In this document: in pieces, positions 8,046 to 15,437 of the stretch
How the letters are laid out: the number at the start of each line of letters is the position of its first letter
Position numbering within the stretch: position 1 is the first letter of the stretch
DNA from: Schlegelella_A sp035995885
GTDB taxonomy: Bacteria; Pseudomonadota; Gammaproteobacteria; Burkholderiales; Burkholderiaceae_C
Length of the DNA: 33,330 bases
Assembly (NCBI GenBank): GCA_035995885.1
Contig: DASYKC010000013.1
Coordinates: forward strand, 1-33,330
Reading direction: 5' to 3'
Notes under the pieces: generated by a model
The model's input: only the letters and a program-made list of their open reading frames with translations
Told to the model about the DNA's origin: nothing
The model's database searches: none
Translations under genes and position numbers: made by a program

Positions 8046-8725
8046 CGCCTGGCGATCGCTTCGGCGATGTCCTGGTGATTGGCCTGGCGCGCGATCTCGG
8101 CCGCCGTCAGCCCGCGGTCGTCGCGCAGCTCGCGCTGCGCGCCGCGCTCGAGCAGCAGCCGCACCGCGTCGGCCTGGCCTTGGCCGGCGGCCCACATGAG
8201 GGCGGTCAGGCGGTGCTCGTAGGCGGCGTTGACGTCGATGCCCGAAGCGAGCAGCGCGTCGATCGCGCCGGCGCCGCCCTGCCCCGCCGCGTAGACCATC
8301 GCCGGCTTGTTCATGCGATCGCGCACGTCGGTCTTCGCGCCGGCCGCGAGCAGGCGCTTGACGACCGGCGCGGCGGCGGCGTAGCTCGCCGCCATCAGCG
8401 GCGTCACGCCCTCGATCGATGCCTGATCGACGTCGGCGCCGCCCTTGAGCATCGCCTCGACGATCGCGAGGTTGCCCTTCTCGGCGGCGAGCAGCAGCGC
8501 CGTCTTGCCGAGGCGGTTGCGCGAGCTCGGCGACGCGCCCGCGGCGAGGACGCGCTCGACCTGGGCCAGGTCGCCCTGGCGCGCGCCGACCAGCAGTTGC
8601 GCATTGAGGGTGGGGTTGGTCGGCGCCTGCGCGGCCGCGCCGAGCGGCACTGTCAGCGCGAGCGCGATCAGAGCGGCGTGCGCTGCGCGAGCGCGGCGAA
8701 CCGGGTGTCGAACGGTGATCGTCAT
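8042..8725 (-). CDS. Secreted ankyrin-repeat protein
   Basis: The protein has 227 residues with a signal peptide (hydrophobic run AALIALALTVPLGAAAQA, cleavage near residue 33). About five ankyrin repeats follow, each around 33 residues and recognisable by patterns such as GKTALLLAAEKGNLAIVEAMLKGGADV and LTALMWAAGQGQADAVRLLLERGA. Ankyrin repeats form a stacked helical surface for protein binding. No enzymatic motif is present. Export suggests a periplasmic role, and coupling to the downstream receptor suggests that the two proteins work together, though how is unknown. It is read divergently from the PQQ dehydrogenase. Confidence 0.9.
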   Translation of the reverse strand: MTITVRHPVRRARAAHAALIALALTVPLGAAAQAPTNPTLNAQLLVGARQGDLAQVERVLAAGASPSSRNRLGKTALLLAAEKGNLAIVEAMLKGGADVDQASIEGVTPLMAASYAAAAPVVKRLLAAGAKTDVRDRMNKPAMVYAAGQGGAGAIDALLASGIDVNAAYEHRLTALMWAAGQGQADAVRLLLERGAQRELRDDRGLTAAEIARQANHQDIAEAIARR

Positions 8726-8862
8726 CGTCTCGGGGACCTCATCTTCGGTGCTGCGACGCAGCGTTTAAACGGGTAGGCAGTGGGCCCGATTGTCGATACC
8801 CTTGCAATCGCGAAAAACGCGACCGGGCACTTCTCGCGTCGCGACAACACGAGGAGACAGAT
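8726..8862. promoter_or_regulatory. Divergent promoter region with two palindromes
   Basis: This 137-bp gap must carry the promoters of the ankyrin-receptor pair (leftward) and of the PQQ-dehydrogenase operon (rightward). It contains a perfect 10-bp palindrome CGTTTAAACG (8762-8771), the only AT-rich core nearby, and an inverted repeat TCGCG-A5-CGCGA (8808-8822). A strong Shine-Dalgarno AGGAG (8852-8856) lies six bases before the ATG at 8863. I cannot place convincing -35/-10 pairs. The palindromes are candidate operators. Confidence 0.45.
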
Positions 8863-10596
8863 ATGCGTCGAACCCCCCGCCTGCCGCGCCTCTGGGCAGC
8901 TTCTTCCGTCTTCGCGGCGCTCTGCGTCGCCGCAACGGCGTCGTTCGCCCAGCCCGAAGTATCGGGCGGCGCCAACGCGACCGGCGGCCCGGTGCCGAAG
9001 AGCATCTCGGTGCCGCAGGCCCGGCTCGACGGCGCCGACAAGGACAGCAGCAACTTCCTCCACTCGAACATGAACTATGCGCAGACCCGGTACTACCCGG
9101 CGGCGCAGATCAACACGACCAACGTCGCCAAGCTCCGGCCGGCGTTCTCGTTCCAGACCGAGGTGCTCGAGTCGATGGAGACGGCCCCGATCGTCGTCGA
9201 CGGCATCATGTACATCACGACCTCGTACAACCACCTGTACGCGCTCGATGCCGCGACCGGCAAGGAGTTCTGGCACTACAAGCACAAGATGGGTGCGGTC
9301 ACGACCTTCTGCTGCGGCCCGAACAACCGCGGCGTCGCCGTCATGGGCGACCGGCTCTACATGGGAACCCTCGACGCCAAGCTGCTCGCGTTCGACGCCA
9401 AGACCGGCAAGGTGCTCTGGGCGACGCAGATCGCCGACCCGGAGGCAGGCTACTCGGAGACGATGGCGCCGGTCGCCGTCAACGGCAAGGTGCTGATCGG
9501 CACCAACGGCGGCGAGTACGGCATCCGCGGCTTCGTCAAGGCGTACGACGCCAACGACGGCAAGCTGCTCTGGACCTTCGACACCATCCCCGAGACCGGC
9601 CACGAAGGCACCTGGGCGACCAAGGACGCGACCCAGCGCGACCTGCACCGCGACATCGCCGCCGAGAAGGCGCAGCTGGCCAAGAACGCGGGCTTCTTCA
9701 AGACGCTCGGCGGCGGCGTCTGGATGGCGCCGGCGGTCGACAAGGCGTCGAACACGATCTTCTTCGTCGTCGGCAACCCGAGCCCCGACCTGTACGGCGC
9801 CGAGCGGCCGGGCGACAACCTCTACACCGACTCGATCGTCGCCGTCGACCTCAACACCGGCGCCAAGAAGTGGCACTACCAGTACGTGCCGCACGACGTC
9901 TGGGACCTCGACGCGGTCTCGCCGGTGATCCTCACCGATGCGATGGGCAAGGACGGCAAGATGAGGAAGGTCGCCATCCACGGCGGCAAGACCGGCCACG
10001 TCTACGTCCACGACCGCGCCACCGGCGAGCTGATCCGCTTCAGCGAGGCAATGATCCCGCAGGAAAACATGTGGGTGCTGCCGACCAAGGACGGCGCGCG
10101 CATGCTGCCCGGCGCCAACGGCGGCGTCGAGTGGAGCCCGATGGCGGTCAACCCGAAGCTGCGCATGGTCTACGCGGCCAACCTGCACCAGCCGATGACG
10201 TACCACGTCGAGCAGGCCGCGTATCCCGGCGGCAAGCTCTGGCTCGGCGGCGCCTTCAAGGTGATCCCGACCGAGAAGCAGTGGGGGCGTCTGGCCGCCG
10301 TCAACCTCGACACCGGCAAGATGGCGTGGAAGTTCGACACCGAGCAGCCGCTGATCGGCGGCGTCCTCGCCACCGCCGGCGACCTGGTCTTCAACGGCGA
10401 AGGCAACGGCCTCTTCCGCGCCTTCGACGCCAGGAACGGCAAGAAGCTTTGGGAATACCAGGCGGGCGCCGGCGTCAACGCGCCGGCGGTCTCGTACATG
10501 GTCGGCGGCAAGCAGTACGTCGCGGTCGCGGCGGGCGGCAATACCCAGCTCGACTTCAAGCGCGGCAATACCGTACTGGTGTTCGCCTTGCCGTGA
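8863..10596 (+). CDS. PQQ-dependent alcohol dehydrogenase, lanthanide-type signature
   Basis: This 577-residue periplasmic quinoprotein belongs to the methanol/ethanol dehydrogenase family, eight-bladed propellers that oxidise alcohols and pass electrons to a cytochrome c. A signal peptide ends near A29. Vicinal cysteines C150-C151 form the disulfide ring over PQQ. Metal ligands are E218 (GGEYGIRG) and N305 (VVGNPSP). The catalytic base is D348 in PHDVWDLDAV, and D350 two positions later is the extra aspartate known from XoxF, ExaF and PedH, where it coordinates a lanthanide; calcium enzymes have Ala or Ser there. There is no C-terminal heme domain, so the separate cytochrome downstream is the likely acceptor. 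The substrate is not predictable; the protein is not a close match to classical MxaF. Confidence 0.93.
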   Translation: MRRTPRLPRLWAASSVFAALCVAATASFAQPEVSGGANATGGPVPKSISVPQARLDGADKDSSNFLHSNMNYAQTRYYPAAQINTTNVAKLRPAFSFQTEVLESMETAPIVVDGIMYITTSYNHLYALDAATGKEFWHYKHKMGAVTTFCCGPNNRGVAVMGDRLYMGTLDAKLLAFDAKTGKVLWATQIADPEAGYSETMAPVAVNGKVLIGTNGGEYGIRGFVKAYDANDGKLLWTFDTIPETGHEGTWATKDATQRDLHRDIAAEKAQLAKNAGFFKTLGGGVWMAPAVDKASNTIFFVVGNPSPDLYGAERPGDNLYTDSIVAVDLNTGAKKWHYQYVPHDVWDLDAVSPVILTDAMGKDGKMRKVAIHGGKTGHVYVHDRATGELIRFSEAMIPQENMWVLPTKDGARMLPGANGGVEWSPMAVNPKLRMVYAANLHQPMTYHVEQAAYPGGKLWLGGAFKVIPTEKQWGRLAAVNLDTGKMAWKFDTEQPLIGGVLATAGDLVFNGEGNGLFRAFDARNGKKLWEYQAGAGVNAPAVSYMVGGKQYVAVAAGGNTQLDFKRGNTVLVFALP

Positions 10597-10636
10597 TCGG
10601 GTAAAACAGGCGCGAAGTGAATCGAAGGGACCGACT

Positions 10637-11215
10637 CTGAGACTGTTCGCGGCGCGCCTGATCGCCCTCTTCGCCGTCCTGCCGACGGCAGCCTCCCTCT
10701 CCTTCGCGCAGGACGCCGTTCCGGCGAAGGCGAGCGTGTGCGCGGCCTGCCACGGCCCGGAAGGGAAGTCGACCGATCCGATGTACCCGATCCTGGCCGG
10801 CCAGACCGCGCGCTACATGGTCCTCGAGCTGCGCGACTTCCAGGCCGGCCGGCGCACCGATCCGCAGATGTCGCCGATGGCCAAGGACCTGACGGCCGAC
10901 GAGATGCACGAGCTCTCCGACTACTTCGCCAAGCAGAAGCCGCCGCCGCAGACCTTCAAGGCCGACCCCGCGAAAGCCCAGCTCGGCCACGCCAAGGCCG
11001 ACGAGACGCTCTGCACGATGTGCCACCTCGGCGGCTTCCTCGGCCAGAACGAGATCCCGCGTGTCGCCGGTCAGCACTACGCCTACATCGTCAAGCAGCT
11101 CAGCGACTTCAAGACGAGGAAGCGCACCAACGACGCGGGCAACATGACGAGCGTCGCGAGCACGCTGAGCGCGCAGGACATCGAGAACCTCGCGCACTAC
11201 CTCGTCGGCCTCTGA
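10637..11215 (+). CDS. Diheme cytochrome c (c4-like), probable CTG start
   Basis: The 192-residue product has a signal peptide (LIALFAVLPTAASLSFAQ) and two class-I cytochrome c domains. Their heme sites are CAACH (35-39) and CTMCH (126-130), with likely distal methionines in QMSPM (78 or 81) and NMTSV (170). It is the expected electron acceptor of the adjacent PQQ dehydrogenase and would carry electrons towards a terminal oxidase or the b561 protein. No ATG precedes the signal peptide. The CTG at 10637 lies six bases after GAAGGGA (10624-10630), the only good ribosome-binding site, and yields MRLFAARL, an ideal n-region. The first conventional start, a GTG at 10736, would remove the signal peptide and cut into the first heme site. 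Confidence 0.9.
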   Translation: MRLFAARLIALFAVLPTAASLSFAQDAVPAKASVCAACHGPEGKSTDPMYPILAGQTARYMVLELRDFQAGRRTDPQMSPMAKDLTADEMHELSDYFAKQKPPPQTFKADPAKAQLGHAKADETLCTMCHLGGFLGQNEIPRVAGQHYAYIVKQLSDFKTRKRTNDAGNMTSVASTLSAQDIENLAHYLVGL

Positions 11216-11237
11216 CGCGGCGGCAGCGGCGACGACG

Positions 11238-11849
11238 ATGGCGACCCTGACCACAGCCGCGCCGGCGCCCGATCGCCGCGCGGCAGTGGCGGAGGAAGGG
11301 GCTGACGTCGCGGCATCGTCGGCGGCTGCACGCTACGGCCGCGTCGCCGCCTGGCTGCACTGGGCGATCGGCGCTTTCCTCCTCGCCGAGATCGCCTTCG
11401 GCCTGCTCCTCGACGAGATCGCGCCGCGCGGAACGCCGGCTCGCGCCGGCGTCATCAACCTGCACAAGTCGTTCGGCATCGTCCTCGGCCTCCTCGTCGT
11501 CGTCCGCATCGCCTGGCGCCTCGGCCATGCGCCGCCGCCGTGGCCGGCGACGATGTCGGCACGCCGGCAGCGCGCCGCGAACGCCGGCCACGTCGCCCTC
11601 TACGCGTGCATGGCGATTGCGCCGCTCGCCGGCTACCTCGGCTCCAACTTCAGCAAGCACGGCGTCCGCTTCTTCGGCGTGACGCTGGCGCCGTGGGGGC
11701 CCGACTCGCCGGCCGCATATTCGTGGCTCGTCGGCCTGCACGACGCCAGCACCTACCTGCTGCTCGCCCTCGTCGTCGGTCACGTCGCGATGGCGTTCAA
11801 GCATGCCCTCGTCGAACGCGACGGCATCTTCGCGCGCATCGCGCCCTGA
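11238..11849 (+). CDS. Cytochrome b561 family membrane protein
   Basis: This 203-residue protein has four predicted membrane helices (about 37-58, 77-97, 116-135 and 166-187) and the histidines expected for two b hemes: H41 (LHWAIG), H76 (INLHKSFG), H118, H168 (GLHD) and H182 (VGHV). Members of this family shuttle electrons between quinones and periplasmic redox proteins in the inner membrane. Its position between a diheme cytochrome c and a propeller protein suggests that it links PQQ-dehydrogenase electrons to the quinone pool. The 30-residue N-terminal stretch rich in Ala is unusual, and translation could begin later. The ATG at 11238 lies 22 bp after the cytochrome c stop. Confidence 0.9.
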   Translation: MATLTTAAPAPDRRAAVAEEGADVAASSAAARYGRVAAWLHWAIGAFLLAEIAFGLLLDEIAPRGTPARAGVINLHKSFGIVLGLLVVVRIAWRLGHAPPPWPATMSARRQRAANAGHVALYACMAIAPLAGYLGSNFSKHGVRFFGVTLAPWGPDSPAAYSWLVGLHDASTYLLLALVVGHVAMAFKHALVERDGIFARIAP

Positions 11850-11879
11850 CCTTCGGACCGCGCTCGGCGCGACTTCCCC

Positions 11880-12830
11880 ATGAGCCTGTCGCTGCAAGGC
11901 CTTCTCGTCGCCGCGGCGCTCGCCGCCGCGCCGCTCGCTGCCGGCGCGGCGCCCTTCGCCTACGTTCCGAACGAGGGATCCGGGACGCTCAGCGTCATCG
12001 ACACCGCGACCGACCGGGTCGTCGCCGACGTCGCCGTCGGCCAGAAGCCGCGCGGCACCGTCGTCTCGGCCGACGGCCGCACCGCCTACGTCAGCGACCA
12101 GCCGAACAACGCGCTCGTCATCGTCGACCTGGCGGCGCGCAAGCGCACCGGGACGATCGCGGTCGGCATCTCGCCCGAAGGCGTCGGCATCTCGCCCGAC
12201 GGCCGCTGGGTCGTCACCGCCGTCGAGGAGAACAACGAGATCGTCTTCGTCGACACGCGGACGCAGGCGAAGTCGTTCGTCGTCAAGGTGCGCGGCAAGA
12301 ATCCCGAGCACGCGGTCTTCACGCCCGACGGCCGCTACGTCTTCGTGAGCGCCGAGGACGGCGAGGCGGTCGACGTCATCGAGGTCGCGAAACGCGCGCA
12401 GGTCGGCCAGGTGCCGGTCGGCGTGCGGCCGCGCGGCATCGTCTTCTCGGCCGACAGCAAGCGCGCCTACGTCGCAGCCGAAAGCTCGAACGAGGTCTAC
12501 GTCATCGACGCGCAGGCGTTCACCGTGCTGGCGAAGATCAAGGCCGGGCTGCGCAGCAACGGCGTCGCCCTCCATCCCGACGGCAGGTGGCTCTACGTGT
12601 CGAACGGCGGCGACGCGACGGTGTCGGTGATCGACGTCGCCTCGAACGCGTCCGTCGCGACGGTGGCGGTCGGCCAGCGGCCCTGGAACATGGCGCTCAC
12701 GCCCGACGGCGCCAAGCTCTACGTCGCCTGCGGCCGCTCGGGCAGCGTCTCGGTCATCGACACGCGCAGGAACGAGAAGGTCGCGGACATCGCCGTCGGC
12801 AAGCTGCCATGGGGCGTCGCCATCCGGTGA
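11880..12830 (+). CDS. YncE-like beta-propeller protein, PQQ-associated
   Basis: A signal peptide (ends near AAGAAP, residue 25) precedes about seven blades of 40-42 residues. Each carries the pattern T-x-x-V-x-V-G-x-x-P-x-G-x-x-x-S-P-D-G-x-x-x-Y-V-x-x, as in ISPEGVGISPDGRWVV and QRPWNMALTPDGAKLYV. Proteins of this type are commonly encoded beside PQQ-dependent dehydrogenases and are described as PQQ-catabolism-associated propellers; their biochemical role is unsettled. With 316 residues it is complete. Its TGA overlaps the GTG of the TonB receptor gene, so a periplasmic role connected with that receptor is plausible. Confidence 0.92.
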   Translation: MSLSLQGLLVAAALAAAPLAAGAAPFAYVPNEGSGTLSVIDTATDRVVADVAVGQKPRGTVVSADGRTAYVSDQPNNALVIVDLAARKRTGTIAVGISPEGVGISPDGRWVVTAVEENNEIVFVDTRTQAKSFVVKVRGKNPEHAVFTPDGRYVFVSAEDGEAVDVIEVAKRAQVGQVPVGVRPRGIVFSADSKRAYVAAESSNEVYVIDAQAFTVLAKIKAGLRSNGVALHPDGRWLYVSNGGDATVSVIDVASNASVATVAVGQRPWNMALTPDGAKLYVACGRSGSVSVIDTRRNEKVADIAVGKLPWGVAIR

Positions 12831-15361
12831 TCGGGCGCCGCGCCGATCGCCTCGCCGCCTCCTCGCCCGCTGCGCGTCGCCCTCGCGGGCCTCGGGCGCG
12901 GTCGCGGTGCGGTGCGTCGACGTTGGTCCTCGGCTGCGCGCTGGTCGCCGCGCCGGCGTGCGCCGACGAGCCCGTCGCCACGACGCTGGCGCCGGTGAGC
13001 GTCGTCGGCATCACGCCGCTGCCCGGGCTCGACCTGCGGCGCGATCGCGTCCCGGCGCCGGTGCAGACGGCGACCGGCGCCGACATCGCGCGCAGCGGCG
13101 CGCTCTCGCTCGGCGAGTTCATGAACCGCCGCTTCGGCAGCGTCCACGTCAACGAGATCCAGGGCAACCCGTTCCAGCCCGACGTGAGCTTTCGCGGCTA
13201 CACCGCGTCGCCGCTCCTCGGCACGCCGCAAGGGCTCTCGCTGTATGTCGACGGCATCCGCTTCAACCAGCCGTTCGGCGACATCGTCAGCTGGGACCTG
13301 CTGCCGATCGCGGCGATCGCCTCGATCGCGCTGATGCCCGGGTCGAATCCGCTGTTCGGGCTCAACACGCTCGGCGGCGCGCTGTCGGTGCAGACCAAGG
13401 ACGGCGCGACGCATCCCGGAACGTCGGCGCAGCTCACTGCCGGCAGCCACGGCCGGACTCAGGCCGAGGTCGAGAGCGGCGGCAGCAATGAGCGCGGCCT
13501 GTCCTGGTACGGCGCCGGCAGCGTCTTTCGCGACAGCGGCTGGCGCGACGACTCGGCGTCGCGGTTCGGCCAGGTCTTCGCCAAGCTCGGCTGGCGCTCC
13601 GGCGCGACCCATCTCTCGCTCAGCGCCAGCGCCGCCTCGACCGCGCTGCACGGCAACGGCCTGCAGGATGGCCAGCTGCTGGCCGAGCGCTACGCGAGCG
13701 TCTACACGCGGCCCGACGAGACGCGCAACCGTTCCGGCCTCGTCAGCATCGCCGCGACGCACGATCGCGACGACGGCTGGACCGTGTCCGGGCAGACATA
13801 CCTGCGCCAAATCGACACGCGCACCGTCAACGGCGACCTCAACGACGACTCGCTCGACCAGCCGCTCTACGCGCTGAGCGGCGCCGACCGCGCCGCCCTC
13901 GCCGGCGCGGGGATCACCGCGCCGGCGCTCGTCGATCCGACGACGACGCCGTTTCCCTTCCTGCGCTGCGTCGCCCAGGCGCTGCAGGCCGCGGCCACCG
14001 ACCTCGCCTGCAACGGCGTCCTCCATCGCAGCCACAGCACGCAGTCGCAGGCCGGCGTGTCGGCCCAGGCGACGCGCAAGCTCGAGGCCGGGACGACGAC
14101 GCACCAGGTCGTCGTCGGCGCGGCGTTCGACGCGAGCCGGACGCGCTTCGCGCAGACGGCCGAGCCGGGATTCATCCGCCCCGACCGCAGCGTCGAGACG
14201 GTGAGCGAGTTTCTCGGCGGCGGCAGCGGCGCTGCCGAGACGTCGGTCGGCCTCGCCTCGCGCACCGCCACGGGGAGCGTGTTCGGCGCCGACAGCATCG
14301 CGCTCGGACCCGACTGGCATCTGACCGCCGCGGCGCGCTGGGACCGGACGACGATCGCCAACCGCGACTCGCTGCGCAGCGCGCCCGACCCGGCGTCTCT
14401 CGACGGCGACCACGTGTTCGCGCGCCTCAATCCGGCGCTCGGCGTCAACTGGAACCCGAGCCGCGCCGTCCAGCTCTACGCCGGCTACAACGAGGGCAGC
14501 CGGACGCCGACGGCGATCGAGCTCGGCTGCGCCAACCCGGCGCAGCCGTGCCGGCTGCCGAACGCGCTCGCCGGCGACCCGCCGCTCAGGCAGGTCGTCA
14601 CGCGCACGATCGAGGCGGGCTTCCGCGGCGAGCTCGCGCCGCAGGCGACATGGCGCGCGGGCGTCTTTCGCGCCGTCAATCGCGACGACCTGCTCTTCGT
14701 CAGCAGCGACGCCTCCGGCCAGGGCTACTTCCGCAACTTCGGCCGGACGCGGCGCCAGGGGATCGAGCTCGGCGCCGCCGGCAAGGCCGGCCCCTGGTCG
14801 GGCGAATTGGCGTGGACGCTGCTCGACGCGCGTTTCCTGAGCAGCGAGCGCGTCAACGGCGCCGGCAACAGCAGCAACGACGCAGGGCCCGGGCTCGCCG
14901 GCTCGATCGACATCGTGCCCGGCGACCGCCTGCCGCTCGTGCCGCGGCAGATCTTCAAGGCCTCGCTCGACTTCGCCGTCGCTGCGCGAACATCGCTCGC
15001 GCTCGACCTCGTCGCGACGTCGGGCGCGCCGGCGCGCGGCAACGAGAACGGCCGCCACGTCGCCGACGGCGTCTTCTACCTCGGCCCGGGCCGCTCGCCC
15101 GGCTATGCCGTCCTCAATCTCGGCGCGTCGGTGCAGCCGACGGCGGCGCTGACGATCTTCGCGCGCGTCGCCAACCTGCTCGACCGCCACTACGCCACCG
15201 CGGCCCAGCTCGGCCCGACCGGCTTCGACGCCAGCGGCCGCTTCGTCGCCCAGCCGCTGCCGCCGGACGCCCAGGGACGCTTGCCGCTGCGCAGCTCGAC
15301 CTTCTATGCGGCCGGCGCGGCGCGCCTCTTCTCGCTCGGCGTCCGCTATGCCTTCGAGTGA
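12827..15361 (+). CDS. TonB-dependent outer-membrane receptor
   Basis: The 844-residue product is a TonB-dependent transporter. The signal peptide hydrophobic core is STLVLGCALVAAPACA. A plug domain follows, with a possible TonB box APVSVVGI, FRGYTASPLLGTPQGLSLYVDG and GSNPLFGLNTLGGALSVQTK, and then a long beta barrel. An extracellular loop near 13970-14020 contains two cysteines (C-x15-C). The GTG start at 12827 overlaps the propeller stop (GTGA), giving a signal peptide with a long Arg-rich n-region. The last residues are YAFE rather than a terminal aromatic, which is unusual for a barrel assembly signal. The ligand is unknown; given the operon, a metal complex or PQQ-related compound is a reasonable guess. 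Confidence 0.92.
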   Translation: MIGRRADRLAASSPAARRPRGPRARSRCGASTLVLGCALVAAPACADEPVATTLAPVSVVGITPLPGLDLRRDRVPAPVQTATGADIARSGALSLGEFMNRRFGSVHVNEIQGNPFQPDVSFRGYTASPLLGTPQGLSLYVDGIRFNQPFGDIVSWDLLPIAAIASIALMPGSNPLFGLNTLGGALSVQTKDGATHPGTSAQLTAGSHGRTQAEVESGGSNERGLSWYGAGSVFRDSGWRDDSASRFGQVFAKLGWRSGATHLSLSASAASTALHGNGLQDGQLLAERYASVYTRPDETRNRSGLVSIAATHDRDDGWTVSGQTYLRQIDTRTVNGDLNDDSLDQPLYALSGADRAALAGAGITAPALVDPTTTPFPFLRCVAQALQAAATDLACNGVLHRSHSTQSQAGVSAQATRKLEAGTTTHQVVVGAAFDASRTRFAQTAEPGFIRPDRSVETVSEFLGGGSGAAETSVGLASRTATGSVFGADSIALGPDWHLTAAARWDRTTIANRDSLRSAPDPASLDGDHVFARLNPALGVNWNPSRAVQLYAGYNEGSRTPTAIELGCANPAQPCRLPNALAGDPPLRQVVTRTIEAGFRGELAPQATWRAGVFRAVNRDDLLFVSSDASGQGYFRNFGRTRRQGIELGAAGKAGPWSGELAWTLLDARFLSSERVNGAGNSSNDAGPGLAGSIDIVPGDRLPLVPRQIFKASLDFAVAARTSLALDLVATSGAPARGNENGRHVADGVFYLGPGRSPGYAVLNLGASVQPTAALTIFARVANLLDRHYATAAQLGPTGFDASGRFVAQPLPPDAQGRLPLRSSTFYAAGAARLFSLGVRYAFE

Positions 15362-15412
15362 TTCGCGCCCCGCCGCGAGCGCCCTCGCCGCGGCGCGGCG
15401 CCGGGAGGCGCC

Positions 15413-15437
15413 GGCCGGGAACGTTATTCTCCCGGCC
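15413..15437 (+). promoter_or_regulatory. Hairpin between ribosome-binding site and gspA start
   Basis: GGCCGGG (15413-15419) pairs perfectly with CCCGGCC (15431-15437) around an 11-base loop and abuts the ATG at 15438. The nearest Shine-Dalgarno sequence, GGGAGG (15403-15408), is 29 bases from the ATG in linear sequence. Folding the hairpin would bring it to about four bases. The structure could instead block initiation. Confidence 0.4.
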
